The notes: generated by a model not told the origin, from the letters alone. Numbered from the stretch's first letter, positions 12,490 to 24,066 are shown. The stretch is 64,000 nucleotides of DNA from Siderastrea radians (GCA_964017195.1 OZ024898.1:5605482-5669481); one strand, 5' to 3'. Program-made: numbers and translations.

Positions 12490-12865
12490 GGTGGAGAAAA
12501 TCCTAAAGTGTGACCATTCAAATGAAAGCTACAGAGCAGTACTGTACTTTCCTGTGGTGCTGTTTATTATGCTGTACAAAGCCGTTCTAACTTTTGAGTC
12601 TGTGGATGAAATCCTAAAGTGTGACCATTCAAATGAAAGCTGCTGAGCAGTACTTTCCTGTGGTGCTGTGTATTATGCTGTACAAGGTGGTTCTAACTTT
12701 TGAGTCTGTGGATGAAATCCTAAAGTGTGACCATTCAAATGAAAGCTACTGAGCAGTATTTTTCTTGTGGTCTTGTTTATTAAGGTGTACGAGGTGGATG
12801 TACGTTTGAGTCTGCGGATGAAATCCGAAAGTGTGGCCACTCAAACGAAAGCTATTGCAGTTACT
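12490..12865. repeat. ~107-bp minisatellite, locus 1 (about 3.5 units)
   Basis: Units carry GTGTGACCATTCAAATGAAAG, then GAGCAGTACTTTCCTGTGG, a GCTGTTTATTATGCTGTAC block and TTTTGAGTCTGTGGATGAAA. The start landmark occurs near 12509, 12620, 12726 and, more diverged, 12832. The array lies immediately 3' of the last DNAJ exon that I could define. Related arrays are at 48976-49290 and 62930-63265, and a degraded reverse copy is at 45.3-45.5 kb. Confidence 0.75.
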
Positions 12866-12887
12866 AAGCGATGGTACATGTACTTAC

Positions 12888-15800
12888 TATATTGTCTTTC
12901 TCTGTAACACTGTGTCTGAAGTCTCCCAATGTAATCTTCTTCTATTTTTCTTTCAAGACTGCGCAATTGATCTTTGTATTTTTCTTCGAATCCTTCCTGT
13001 ATTGAAAACGAAAAGAAAAGAACAGTTAACGGCAAATAGTCAAATCCACTTCTACATGTACACTGAAACAAGTTGGTAACTCTTTCTCTCTAAACTTTGC
13101 AGGGAGAGGCATGGATCACAGATATTTCTGTGCACCCACCAGCGAGTGTTCTAAGACTAGCGCGTTCGACTACAGGCCTTTATGCGCTACACACTGTACA
13201 TGTAGTTCACTCCTGGTTACGCTCCTATCCAGCCATGAACACGTCAGTCAATAGCACGTATCGTCAATCTTAGAAAGAAGTAACTTCCAACTTCTTCTGA
13301 TCAGTTCATAAGTAATTTTTTTTCTGATCAAAGTATAAATTTTCTGTTCATTTTAATTTTATAATTAATGGGTTTCTAGTTACTGTAGCTGCATGCAATT
13401 CCAAAGTAACTTGAGATGAGAGTCTAAAGTAAGGGTAACAAAATAATGGGGGCTGGAGATCTCGTTTCACGAGATCATCAAATTAACGCGTCACTAATCG
13501 TTTAGTGAAACTATATCTTGCAGTCGCGCGACTGAATCATATGAGCTTTAAAATGTTACAAATAAATATAGGATTCATGATAAAAAATTAAGATACAATC
13601 TCGGCTGAATACTAATCGAAAAATGCAATAATGATTATTGATTCTGTTTCGCTCTAGCGGCATAGTACTATGATAAAGGATTTACAGTGTAGATTTATAT
13701 TGTTAGTAGCATTAGTTCTTTAGCAGCACTACTGTTAGTAGTATTATTGTTAGCTGTATTATTGTCAGCAATGTGAATTTAACTGAAAAATAAAAATAAA
13801 AATAACGCGTCACGGTATACTTTTTGAACCAGATGACAATTCCCCTGTCGTGTTCCGCATTTCCACATCCACGAATCAAGTTCCACTTTTACAGGTACTT
13901 ATTTTCACGCATCACGTACTTATTTTTGTCCCAATCACACGTCACACGTGACGGTCACGCGCAACACTTTGCTACTCTGTCACGTTGGCTTAAAGGTTCA
14001 CGCTCACCAAATTTATGAGTTCAGGGTTGAGCAAATATTCAACGTCAAAGTAGACTTGTTCATTGTTTAAACTTAATGGGTTTCTATTTACAGTACCTGT
14101 ACATAGTAATTTATTTTCCGTCGTGGCGTTTCTCTTTGAATATAATAGGAACTACAAAACAAAAATACAAATCAACCACGGTGTGAATTTGTAGTACAGT
14201 GTAAGCAGGGTTTTAACATCTCTTGAAGTAGACGTCGGAGTCACTGACGAAGGCTGCCATCTAAGAAATTCTTCATAAGCATTTAAGTAAAATCAAGACA
14301 TTCAGAAGGGGGTTTATTAGCTCAACGACATCAGAACACCAAAGGTTGGGACATCCTAAAAGAAACTCTAATGAAACCACTAACAGTACTGTAAACAACA
14401 ACAAATAAGCCACACATCAAATTTTGAACGTGTTTTTGAGGTATAAATGCATGGCTTACAAGAACTGCTGGTGTTTATGGTACAGTATAAAGTGGTTTGA
14501 AGCCAACCCAGAGTACGAGTTATTAGTCCAATATGTGAGCACCAGAGTGAGAGTAGTTCAGAAAAAGACTGTTGTTTAGTGAATCGTTTGATCCAAGAAA
14601 TATCAGTACACTGTAGTTCGTCTATACATTGTAGCCCCCCCCCAACCCCTGGGGGGGACTCCCTCACATGGCCTATTCGGGGATGTGCCACTGGACAGGG
14701 TATGGTTTTTGGCCTCTCTGTCCTAAACAGGGCATATAGTTTTATCCAAGTCCGTCCTAAACAGGGTCTGAACTTGTCCTAAACAGGGTATGGTCACGAC
14801 TCTCGTCGACTGGCATATACAGTATTTAGCAATCCTAGATCAAGAACGTTTGCTAGTCTTTGAAACACTTTAAATTGTGTAAAGCAAGGGGGTGTGTATT
14901 TTATCATTTGTCCGAAACAGGGACCTAAAATGGAGGGTGTTGTCCTACATAGGGTACAACTGTAGGTATTTATTTTTATTTATTTATTTATTTTTTTTTT
15001 GTCCTAAACAGTTTCAGGGCTTCAAACCCTCAGTGGCAACCCTACCCAAACATGGATCAAATGCCCCCCCTCCCTCCCCCTCCCTTCCCCTCCCTCCCCA
15101 CCCCTGGGACTTCAGCATGATTGTCTGGGTGAGGACAGTCTGTAAAAGGACTATTAAATGTAAAGAAGATCCTCGCAGTTACTAACGCAACTTATGCAGT
15201 TGCGAAAAGAAAGCCTGAAAAAATCAGGCTTGCCGGGATTCGAACCCTGACCTCTGCGATACCGGTGCAGCGCTCTAACCAATTGAGCTAACAAGCCAAC
15301 TGGGAGCTGGTCATTAAATTGGTTCGTAATATACCCGGGAAAGATGAAGATGAAATTCTGAATATATGAAATTCATATATTTGAACTGCGGAATGAAGAA
15401 ATAAATGTAAAGAAGATCCTCGCAGTTACTAACGCAACTTAACAGTTGGCTTGTTAGCTCAATTGGTTAGAGCGCTGCACCGGTATCGCAGAGGTCAGGG
15501 TTCGAATCCCGGCAAGCCTGATTTTTTCAGGCTTTCTTTTCGCAACTGCATAAGTTGCGTTAGTAACTGCGAGGATCTTCTTTACATTTATTTCTTCATT
15601 CCGCAGTTCAAATATATGAATTTCATATATTCAGAATTTCATCTTCATCTTTCCCGGGTATATTACGAACCAATTTAATGACCAGCTCCCAGTTGGCTTG
15701 TTAGCTCAATTGGTTAGAGCGCTGCACCGGTATCGCAGAGGTCAGGGTTCGAATCCCAGCAAGCCTGATTTTTTCAGGCTTTCTTTTCGCAACTGCATAA

Positions 15801-17596
15801 GTTGCGTTAGTAACTGCGAGGATCTTCTTTACATTTATTTCTTCATTCCGCAGTTCAAATATATGAATTTCATATATTCAGAATTTCATCTTCATCTTTC
15901 CCGGGTATATTACGAACCAATTTAATGACCAGCTCCCAGTTGGCTTGTTAGCTTAATTGGTTAGAGCGCTGCACCGGTATCGCAGAGGTCAGGGTTCGAA
16001 TCCCGGCAAGCCTGATTTTTTCAGGCTTTCTTTTCGCAACTGCATAAGTTGCGTTAGTAACTGCGAGGATCTTCTTTACATTTATTTCTTCATTCCGCAG
16101 TTCAAATATATGAATTTCATATAATCAGAATTTCAAAAGGACTATTGTTTAGTAAATAGCTTGGTCACTTAATTTATTATTCATGATAATTTTGATTGCT
16201 GGAGACTCAAACAAAAGCATTCATGTATGCGTAAAATAGGCTATGCTGACAGTAAATTTTTAATAATATTGAAACCTGTCTACTTACCCTGCCCTAGATA
16301 AAGAATAAGGTGGATCTTGCAACAAAAAGCTACTCATCAATGATAAGGCAACTAACAAGAGGATTGGAAGGAACTGCAACAATGTATGTATGAAAGGCTG
16401 CAAATAAAACAACATCATTGTCAATATCATAGAGACCCAGAAGTAATGACCCCAAAAGTTGGTGTAAGATTTGATAGGCATTAAACTCATAGGTCAATAG
16501 CCCTGGTCACACGTCACAGAGAACTCTGATTAGGTATTTTGGTACTGTGACTGGTTATCTGTTTATTCTATAGCATATAGATAATTAATTATACATGTAC
16601 ACCTATGATATCATGTTGCACATCTCCCACTAATGAGTCCAAACGTTTATTCATTTTTTTGGTGGTTCCAATGATCAGTCGTCTAGAGATTGCAGTTGTC
16701 TGATAGACAAACCTGAAAACCTGAAACCTTGCTAGCGATTGTCAAAACTTGTATGTTACAGATTCCTACAAAAATACACACAATACATACTTACTATCTG
16801 GACAATGCTACATGTACAGTACTGCTCAAAAGTAAGTTACCACCCTCTCGCGAGACGTGATTCTCGTCTCAAGAGACAAGACACTCGTCTCAAGAGACGA
16901 GTCTCGTCTCGCGAGAGGCTGAAGAATACTTTAAGTACCAAGGCTTGCCGTTCTCGCGAGATAAAGACATCTATTGTGAAGTTACGGACACGTCGTCGCG
17001 AGGCGAATTGAATTCACCGAGTTCCTTCTATCACAAGTCCATCGATCGCAAACCCCCTAGTGATCGAAAACTAAATCACGGCAAATTTATTCACGGCCTA
17101 TAAAGATGATTGAAATGGGAAAACATTCCACATTTAGAGGTACAATTTGTAATAAATATTACACGATGCGATTATTTCTCAGCCCCATATTGCGAGCGAA
17201 TGATATGTTTTTAGTAAACATTAGCCTCTGACAAGTGCGTCAGTAGCGCTTTTGTTTTGCGAGCGTCACGGCAAATTTATAAAAAGTCATAACTCCAGTT
17301 TTAAAAGGCCTATAAAGATGATTGAAACTGGAAAACACTCTGCATTTAGGGGCACAATTTGTAACAAGGATTACAAGATGCGTCGAGTATTTCTCAGTAC
17401 CGTATTGCGAGCGAATGATGTTTTTTCAGTAAACATTAGCCACTGATGAGCGCGTCAGTAGTGAGGCTACTCATCAATGATAAGGCAACTAACAAGAGGA
17501 TTGGAAGGAACTGCAACAATGTATGTATGAAAGGCTGCAGATAAAACAACATCATTGTCAATATCATTGTCAATATCATATCATCCAAAACCTTCT

Positions 17597-17636
<40 letters not shown>

Positions 17637-20600
17637 CAAGGTCCTTGTGGCACATTTAAAACAAATCTCAATATGCTTACAATATTGTAAGCATATTGAG
17701 ATTTTGTTTTCAGTAATAATTGTAATTATTATGTCATAACAATTACAATGTCATTAGTTTTACCCTATAGAACAAGAGGCAATTTTAATTAAGCAGCAGA
17801 GTGTTTACTCACAGGTTCACTTTCCTCCTCCTCATGGAACTGCTGATGATGTCTGTGTCGCCTTCCGTGGTGTCTTCTATGCATGTACACACGACCTATG
17901 GTACAAGTACAGTAGGTAATTAAGTCAAACCTTTATGCCCCATTAGCGAAATTAGCATCTAATTTCTCCTTACAGTATAACTAATTGATTAAACATATAG
18001 GTTATGAGAATAAAGGAAGTGATGACCAAAGATAAAGTGTCTTGATGTCTAAGCAAATTCTCCCAACCAGCACAATACAAAACATACATGTACAATCAAG
18101 TGTTGATTATCTAGACATTGATTATCCGGACTTTTCTCAGTAATTCTGTTTTACATGTACTCACTGAGTCATAATCATAACAACTTGGAGCAGAAAAACA
18201 TGGAAGTATTTCATTAAAAGAGGCTTTGTTTACTTCATATTCCCCAGTGAAAACTGAATGAGAACACAATGCAGCTATTTTAGCCATCAAGAATGCAGCT
18301 ATTTTGGCTATCTGTGAGTACAGTTCCATAAAAAAAATTTTAAAACGTGACTGCTGGCCTAAATATAATTTGTGTGTGAGTTGCACCCCAATAGCAAAGC
18401 TATCCTGGATTGAGATTCTCATTCCAGTACAAAGACACATACCAGTTATGACAGTTTGTTCATACATAAATCCCTTCTCGTTTTAACCATCTTATTCTAA
18501 ATAAATTTACCCAATCGTAAAAAAAAGTTTTAGGTAGGCGTCTCACGTCATTCCACAACAAAAAGTCATGTAAACAACCCCTAATGTACAGTGTAGGATT
18601 TGATATTGTTGTTATCTTTTTTCCTTCAAATGTGTGATTCACACTGTGAATCACACATAGAGTGATAGACAGGACTGGTAAATTACAGTATGTGCATGTA
18701 CATGTACAATGTATGTTTCTTACCTCCAGACATTGTTGCCCCACCAAATCCTCCAAAGAACATGTTAAATATCTCTTCCGGTGTAATGTCAGCTACAAAA
18801 AAAAATTATTGTTTTGCATTGTTGGTAATACATGGAATCAGTCAAAAGACGCATGGAAGGAAAGGAGCAGGGAGTGTGAGCCAGGGCAAAAAAAAAAAAC
18901 AACAACAACACCAACAACAAGTGGGTGGGGTGTGGTGGGGTGGGGTGGGTACCATGTGTATGTGATGTGTGGTTCCACAAAATATCCATACATGTACCCC
19001 CACCACAGAGGGTCTTTGGAAATTCCAAGAGGGAGGGGGGTCTTAAAGGCCAAAATTTTTAAAGCAAAGCATGAGCCTAAACTGGAATTTCCAGAGGAGA
19101 GGGGGGTTCAAACAAAAAAAAATACCTGTGTGTGTGAGGGGGGGGGGGGGGTAAGGATATTTTCTGGAACAACACAATGATCAAATACAATGACCACATC
19201 ACAGCTGTGTCCCCACCATAATGAAACTTATGCCTGCAATTAACCTCACAGATTTTGCCAAGAAGCCAACTGTCTACAAACAGGAATCAGACACCATCTA
19301 AACCACATGATTGCACAGTCTAGGCTGTACTGTTGCAGACAGCTGTTTACAAAAAAATGAGACAGTGCATTCAAAAGAAATATTGAGAACAGAAATGATT
19401 TAAATCTTGTACATTATTAGTGCACTGCACTTAAGAAATGTGGGTGATGTCCTTTTTCGAGACAAGAAAGTCAAAGCTGGTACATTAACATTGCAACTTC
19501 TGCACAGGCTATTCAAAACTCCACATGTACAGTACACCACTCAACAATGCAATGGAACACTATGTACATGTACATAGAGCACTAGAGCACTAGTCAGGAA
19601 TTATGTCTGCAAAGATGTTGTTACATGTACATGGAAAAACAAAATAGTGAAAGAGCAGCATGCCAAGAAATAGTTACAAGTCCTCAAAAGTTGGAATCAT
19701 ATCTGAGCGGCATGGTTGTCCACAACTTTTCAAGTAGCTGGCAAGAATTTTAAGTAGGCGGATAGTGATTATCGAGCGCCAAAGGGGATTCCTTCTAGGG
19801 GATCTGGGGGCATACCCCCCCAGGAAATTTTTACATTTTAAGTCACTAGAAACAGAATTTCCTTCATTCTAAACACAAATTTCCAATAATGTAAGTTCCA
19901 AAAGTAATGGTGACTTTTCAATTTCATTTGTATAAACTCATGTCTTCAGTGGTTTTCTACATGTAATTCCCAGAACTCAATGTAATCAACTAATACACTG
20001 TAATCGTGTATCTCAGTGCCAACCAGATTATTTTTAAGTCAATAAACTTCAATGGGAAATAAGTTTCATTTTCATATATCTGTGCCAGTAAAGGAACAAA
20101 TAATTTGTCTTGAAAAACATATATGTCACAAAAGTAGCCGGCACAAACGACCCAAGTAGCCGGTTAATCCTGCCGGCTGCCGGCTGTTAGGGACAAGCGT
20201 GGAGCGGTCACAGCATAATGAGGTTAAGGACATACACTGTAGATAATTGGTAAAGAATGTGATCTTTCGAAAGAGTATCTGGGGTGACTGCACAATTAAA
20301 TTCGTGGGGTGACTGTGCATTTAAATTTGTACATACAGGGTGTAGATACCACTGATGCTAGCCACCAGCACTATAATTATATCTGTCTACATTCCTTACT
20401 CAGCACACATGCTTGATGCATGATGTGGCATGACATTGCAATGTGAATTGCATAAGCAGTATGCATGTGCATAAACAATTACCACCAATGCCAATGTTGA
20501 CTTTTCTAACTTGCACCATAAGAACTACTCTCACATTGGACAAACTACAACATAACTACTGTACAATATTTTCTGTACATTACTGACCTTCAAATCCTCT

Positions 20601-23600
20601 TGAATAATCATAATGATCTCTGTAAATCTGTGGCTGAGGATTTTCATCACCAAACTGATCATATCTTCTCCTTTTCTCAGGATCAGAAAGAACTGCAAAT
20701 GCGTTGCCAATTGCTATGTACAGAATACATGTACAGTCGTATAAGTTAGCTCAGATAAAACCCAAGGAACAAGGAGTGTAAATGTAACATTGATATCATA
20801 TGCACATTTATTACAATAGTTCCACGGCACTGATGGATATTGATGTCACTTTCAAAAAATCTGTTTGAATGAGAAAATCCCCATTCCTCATACAATAAAA
20901 CACTTCAAAAAACAAATGTTATGTACATGTGTTTTTTAAATAGAATTTGCATAACAAAGAGATGATCTTCAGAGCACTGAAACTTTGCAGAAGTAGTAAA
21001 ATTGCTAACATGTTACACTTGAAACAAGAAGGCCAGTTGTTCAAGCTGTTGTGGACAAAAAAATTAGTCCATGTTTTGTCCCTGTAGCCCAAACTACAGT
21101 GTGTCATGGGACATTTGGAGAGCACTGTTAAAGCTACATGTAGACTTCTCTAAGTTACATGTACCACTTACATACGTACATGTATGCACAATCTTGCTGT
21201 ATATGCATCATCGAAGTATGTCAGCAGTATGTATATGCATGTGTTGCAGTTAATTTTTGATCTCAGTTAATTTCTTATTTTAACTAGTTAGTTTTTTCTA
21301 ACTAGTTGATTTTTTTTATACATGTACTAGGTAAATAATAGGGTTAGGGTTAGGGTATGGGTTGGAGTCATATATTTTAAAAAAATAGTGGTTCACCCAA
21401 CATTTCCTATGTGGCAAAGTGGATAAGGGGTTGGACAGCAAATCCAGAAGTTGAGAGTTCAAATCCAGTGCAGGTTAGTAAAAAGAAAAGAAAAAATTAG
21501 ATGATAGTACTTAGGGGAGGGGGATAATAGCAGGTAGTAGGGGAGGGTTAGTAAGGATGGTTGGGAGGGTTATGAGACATCAAGGGAGGGAAGGTGTTTT
21601 AGTTTTTCTACTTATTAACCTAGAAAAAAAATAGAAAAAAAACTAACTAGTTAAACAAAAAATTAACTGAGATCAAAAATTAACTGCAACACATGCATCA
21701 TTGTTTTCTGATACATGTAAACTGTACAGAGTTCAGTTAAAAATAACCCAGGAAACGACATGTTTTTTACAGGTGTGTAACCGTACAATATACACAATCA
21801 TACACAGTGCGGGTTGATGTAAAAAGCTGACAACAACACTCAAAACATAATCACACATACAGTCTTGAAATTTATTAGGTTTTCTGACTTAACGCACAAA
21901 AAAATTCACGATAACTTGTACAAACCTTTAAAGGCCTCTGCTGCTCCAGGGGCTCTGTTTTTGTCTGGGTGAAACTGCAGAGCAAGTTTCTTGTACTGCT
22001 TCTTTAATTCAGCCTCTGTAGCATCATTCTTCACTCCCAAGATTTCATAATAATCTTTACATTTCTTGATGCTAAAAGGTTAATTTAAGATGACATTTGA
22101 ATGTACATCAGAGTCAAGTGTAACCATGAGGCTTCATGGAAAAGAGTTTTAACTGATGGTCGGCAGTGCCTTATTAAGGACGGTGCCTCCTTTTGTCACT
22201 GCATGTGTATTCTACTCATCGTGCAGTGGTCTGGGAGACTGTGGATTCTTAGCACATGCAGTTAAATACAAAGGTATTTTTGCACAACCTGTGACTATGC
22301 AGGAAAAGCAGATCTTAGCAAAGTCCAATGGGATCACCAGAACACTGCCATCCATCCACACTAAGGTTAGTTTACTATATGGGTTAAAAAAAATACTGAA
22401 CTGTGTCTTACTTTTTAACAGCCTGTAACTGCTCTGATGTGTAATTTTTTTCTTCACTAGCGGCTTCTCCATTAGCCTTTGCATGACTTGATCTGTGACG
22501 CAGATTCTCCCCATTCTCCTTGTGTTTGTGTGTCCCTCCAGCAGACATGCCATTCTTTGATAATGTTGCAATTAACTCTGAAATAAGTGGGTTTGGATAA
22601 CAGTTAGACTTTTTCATCTCTCTAGTTTACTATTCACAAGTCTTGAGCCAGGGCCAAACGAGAGCAAGAGTCGCCAAGAGTTCAAACTGCCGCTCTAGTT
22701 TGGCCTCAAACTCTCATGCACCATGGGAATGACTCTCGCCTGCTCTCATTGAATTTAAACTTGTTCGAATTTTTGGTGAGAGCTGTTGAGGGTTTTCTCA
22801 CAGTTGGCCTGGACATGACAGTTTAAAATCAAGATTTTAAAAACTTCTCAAATCTTTTGAAAAGTAAGGAATCAATTTGTTCAAGTAAACAGTTAACAAA
22901 ACTTCAAGCTGAGTTTGGTGGATGTCAACAAAAGAAAATCTGATGAATGGCCTCCCTACATGAGGCACACCACAATTTGCTTTTTTTTAAATGTTACACT
23001 GCTACACTGAATTTCAAACTGACGTTACATTGATTTTCAAGATAACTGTTCCATTTTTTTAACTGGCAATCTTTCATGGATTGGCTCTGTAGTCCTGAAA
23101 TGCCATCAGAATTTAAAATATTTTTCAATGGCTTTTCTTTGATTGACATTTTTTAAAACTCAACACAGTGAAGTGCACTAAGGTATGAATGAGCAAACAC
23201 CACTGCAACATCAAGAAAGTAGCACATTGAAAACTTTCGATTACTGATTTATCACATGACTACAATGAACACCCAGAGCAACTCAGACACTGCCAAATAG
23301 CAATAAAATTTATTTATAGTCAAGCTGATCTCAGTTACATAACCTTCAGAACAAAATGTTGCAGCAAAATTTTCAGTCAAGACTATTGTAAGGCTTAAAT
23401 TCATAGCGTGATATTATAAGCGTTTATATTTTCACGGGACAATCTTGTTACAGTGTGTACACGTAAACATGATTGTCACACTGTGTGTATTAGCAAATGC
23501 TTATGCCACATCTTGTCTTTTTAACTCATCAAATGAAATTTTGAAATCAAAGGAATCACACATAATTAGCTAAAACTCTATTCTATGTAGGTTCACAACA

Positions 23601-24066
23601 AGATCAGAAAGGAATATAAGTTTAAAAGCATAAGGAAGAAAAATTTTATATTCGATCCAGCTGTCTCAGTTCGTGACTAGGATTGAAATACTTACATTCA
23701 CCATTTTGATAAAGTGTATACAGCACGTTATGGTGTCATTAAAAGAAAAAATCATACCGTTCAGGCACTTGTCCAGGAATCCGGCAAATTTTAACACGAG
23801 AAGACAGAACATAAACTACAATGATTAATTTCTGCACGTTACGACATCCCACCACAGGAAGCGTTGATTGCAAGACAGAGACCGTTCACTTTAGACGGCG
23901 TTTACTCAAAAATGCCAGGATATTTTCACCTACCTTCGACATCTTTCGACGGGTAAAGTCTCTGTGATTTCTCAAGGAGTTTTAAAGCTTTTTCCTTGTT
24001 CCCTTCTCTGATATATTTCTCGGCGAGTCGCCGACATTTTATGGCATCATCTTTATTGCCGTCCAT
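12888..24066 (-). CDS. DNAJB14: DnaJ homolog, subfamily B member 12/14-like (ER membrane Hsp40)
   Basis: A minus-strand multi-exon gene. Defined exons are 23934-24066 (ATG at 24066), 22412-22577, 21926-22071, 20588-20713, 18724-18792, 17813-17895, 16288-16397 and 12888-12996; the first seven join in phase. The N-terminus ([28 protein letters not shown]) is the DNAJB12/14 signature. The J domain spans about residues 100-165 with DYYEILGV and the HPD catalytic triplet at 134-136. A Gly/Phe segment (MFFGGFGG) and a His-rich stretch follow, then one membrane helix (about 244-264) and PPYSLS, which starts the family's C-terminal domain. The exon at 12888-12996 ([25 protein letters not shown]) matches that domain. 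One short exon between 16288 and 12996, and the final exon, were not found. Known relatives are single-pass ER proteins that recruit Hsp70 for membrane-protein degradation. The N-terminus slightly favours DNAJB14, but it may be co-orthologous to both. Confidence 0.88.
13080..14631. other. DNAJ-like intron sequence, no gene recognised
   Basis: Intronic sequence expected to contain one short missing DNAJ coding exon of length 1 modulo 3 (between phase 2 and phase 0). No candidate with both splice sites and family resemblance was found. Short GTTAGTAGTATTATTG-like repeats occur near 13700-13760. Confidence 0.4.
14632..15105. mobile_element. C/G-capped non-autonomous element, copy 2
   Basis: This copy shares GGGGATGTGCCACTGGACAG, the TCCTAAACAGGG short repeats and the 'TTCAAACCCTCAG...GGCAACCCTA' 3' section with copy 1 at 4.1 kb. 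It begins with C9 then CCTGGGGGGG and ends in a long C/T-rich run. A (TTTA)n stretch expands the interior at about 14968-14998. I could not find a clean target-site duplication, possibly because the low-complexity ends have drifted. Confidence 0.6.
15227..15297 (-). repeat. tRNA-like segment, inverted copy
   Basis: This is the reverse complement of the 71-nt tRNA-like core in the three plus-strand copies. It has an intact B box (GGTTCGAATCC) and an A box-like TAGCTCAATTGG. Sequence identity to the plus copies is nearly complete. Confidence 0.7.
15448..15518 (+). repeat. tRNA-like segment, copy 1
   Basis: The 71-nt core has a 6-bp acceptor pairing (GGCTTG with CAAGCC), a D-arm GCTC/GAGC and a good B box. 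Its anticodon arm, CTGCA-CCGGTAT-CGCAG, has a mismatch at the base of the loop, C instead of the invariant U at position 33, and a nominal GGT anticodon. One base is missing between the variable loop and T-stem compared with a standard 72-nt body. I therefore call it tRNA-derived rather than a working tRNA gene. It could still carry a polymerase III internal promoter. Confidence 0.65.
15695..15765 (+). repeat. tRNA-like segment, copy 2
   Basis: Same core as copy 1, 247 bp downstream, with one visible change in the T-arm (CCCGG to CCCAG), which further weakens that stem. Confidence 0.65.
15942..16012 (+). repeat. tRNA-like segment, copy 3
   Basis: Same core, with one change in the D-arm (GCTCAATTGG to GCTTAATTGG) that breaks a D-stem pair. 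The downstream part of this unit is truncated near 16132. Confidence 0.65.
16847..16964. promoter_or_regulatory. Cluster of TCTCGCGAGA palindromes
   Basis: The perfect palindrome TCTCGCGAGA occurs at about 16847, 16909 and 16953. The first two copies bound a ~75-bp inverted repeat built of CTCGTCTC/GAGACGAG words. In vertebrates TCTCGCGAGA is the binding motif of BANP and is also reported for KAISO/ZBTB33, at housekeeping CpG-island promoters. Here it lies in an intron of the DNAJ-like gene, so a regulatory role is inference. Confidence 0.45.
17077..17463 (+). repeat. Two diverged ~190-bp tandem units
   Basis: Both units begin CACGGCAAATTTAT (17077 and 17267). They share CCTATAAAGATGATTGAAA, GGTACAATTTGTAA-like, ATTTCTCAG, TATTGCGAGCGAATGAT, GTAAACATTAGCC and GCGTCAGTAG in the same order. 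Unit 2 ends directly against the duplicated exon fragment at 17466, which suggests the two duplications are mechanistically linked. Confidence 0.7.
17466..17579 (-). pseudogene. Partial duplicate of the DNAJ transmembrane exon
   Basis: Bases 17466-17567 match 16329-16430 with one substitution seen (CAGATAAA for CAAATAAA), plus a 12-bp repeat of TGTCAATATCAT at the upstream end. The copy includes the splice acceptor region and codons for the membrane helix as far as the residues SLMSS. It then breaks, losing the PPYSLS codons and the splice donor. It lies in the intron just upstream of the true exon. It could be skipped or act as a decoy acceptor; it cannot replace the real exon. Confidence 0.85.
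17598..17632. repeat. (TAA)n microsatellite
   Basis: Uninterrupted trinucleotide run directly upstream of the duplicated exon fragment, in the DNAJ-like intron. Confidence 0.9.
18918..18958 (+). other. G-quadruplex-capable tract
   Basis: Five or more runs of three to four G (GGGTGGGGTG, GGTGGGGTGGGGTGGG) occur within about 40 bases on the plus strand. This is opposite the DNAJ transcript strand, so the C-rich form would be in the RNA. Further G runs occur near 19030-19150. Quadruplex formation is inference from the pattern. Confidence 0.5.
21236..21696. mobile_element. Foldback element with ~60-bp arms, enclosing a tRNA-like remnant
   Basis: The left arm starts GCATGTGTTGCAGTTAATTT and includes GATCTCAGTTAATT and AACTAGTTAGTTTTTT. 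The right arm (to about 21696) is the reverse complement with few differences. The interior has AGGGTTAGGGTTAGGGT near 21338. At about 21407-21475 lies a tRNA-like stretch with an A-box word (GTGGCAAAGTGG), a B-box word (GAGTTCAAATCC) and a nominal GCA anticodon in a loop lacking U33. It sits in a DNAJ intron. Confidence 0.6.

Larger units (their letters stand above)
15140..16135. repeat. Inverted plus direct array of tRNA-like repeat units (247-bp period)
   Basis: One unit lies in minus orientation (about 15140-15440) and three follow in plus orientation with tRNA-like starts exactly 247 bp apart (15448, 15695, 15942). Each unit is the tRNA-like segment, a TTTTTTCAGGC stretch, a short palindrome (CGCAACTGCATAAGTTGCG), a 40-bp AT-rich block and an ATATATGAATTTCATATAT palindrome, ending in ACCAGCTCCCA. 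The orientation switch falls inside the CGCAACT...AGTTGCG palindrome, near 15440. The units are almost identical, so the array is young. It sits in an intron of the DNAJ-like gene. Confidence 0.85.

Noticed and set aside
15451..15925. Repeated 75-residue frames starting [14 protein letters not shown] across the tRNA-like array
   Set aside because: They translate the tRNA-like core and its tail, recur identically in each repeat unit and have no protein features.
15227..16012. Four functional tRNA-Thr(GGT) genes
   Set aside because: C instead of U at position 33, a mismatched anticodon stem, one base missing at the T-arm and a further T-arm or D-arm change in two copies argue against function. 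A covariance-model score would settle it.
18849..19180. Plus-strand frames of 172 and 91 codons antisense to the DNAJ intron
   Set aside because: They run through G-rich low-complexity DNA with no domain, and the overlapping frames contradict each other.
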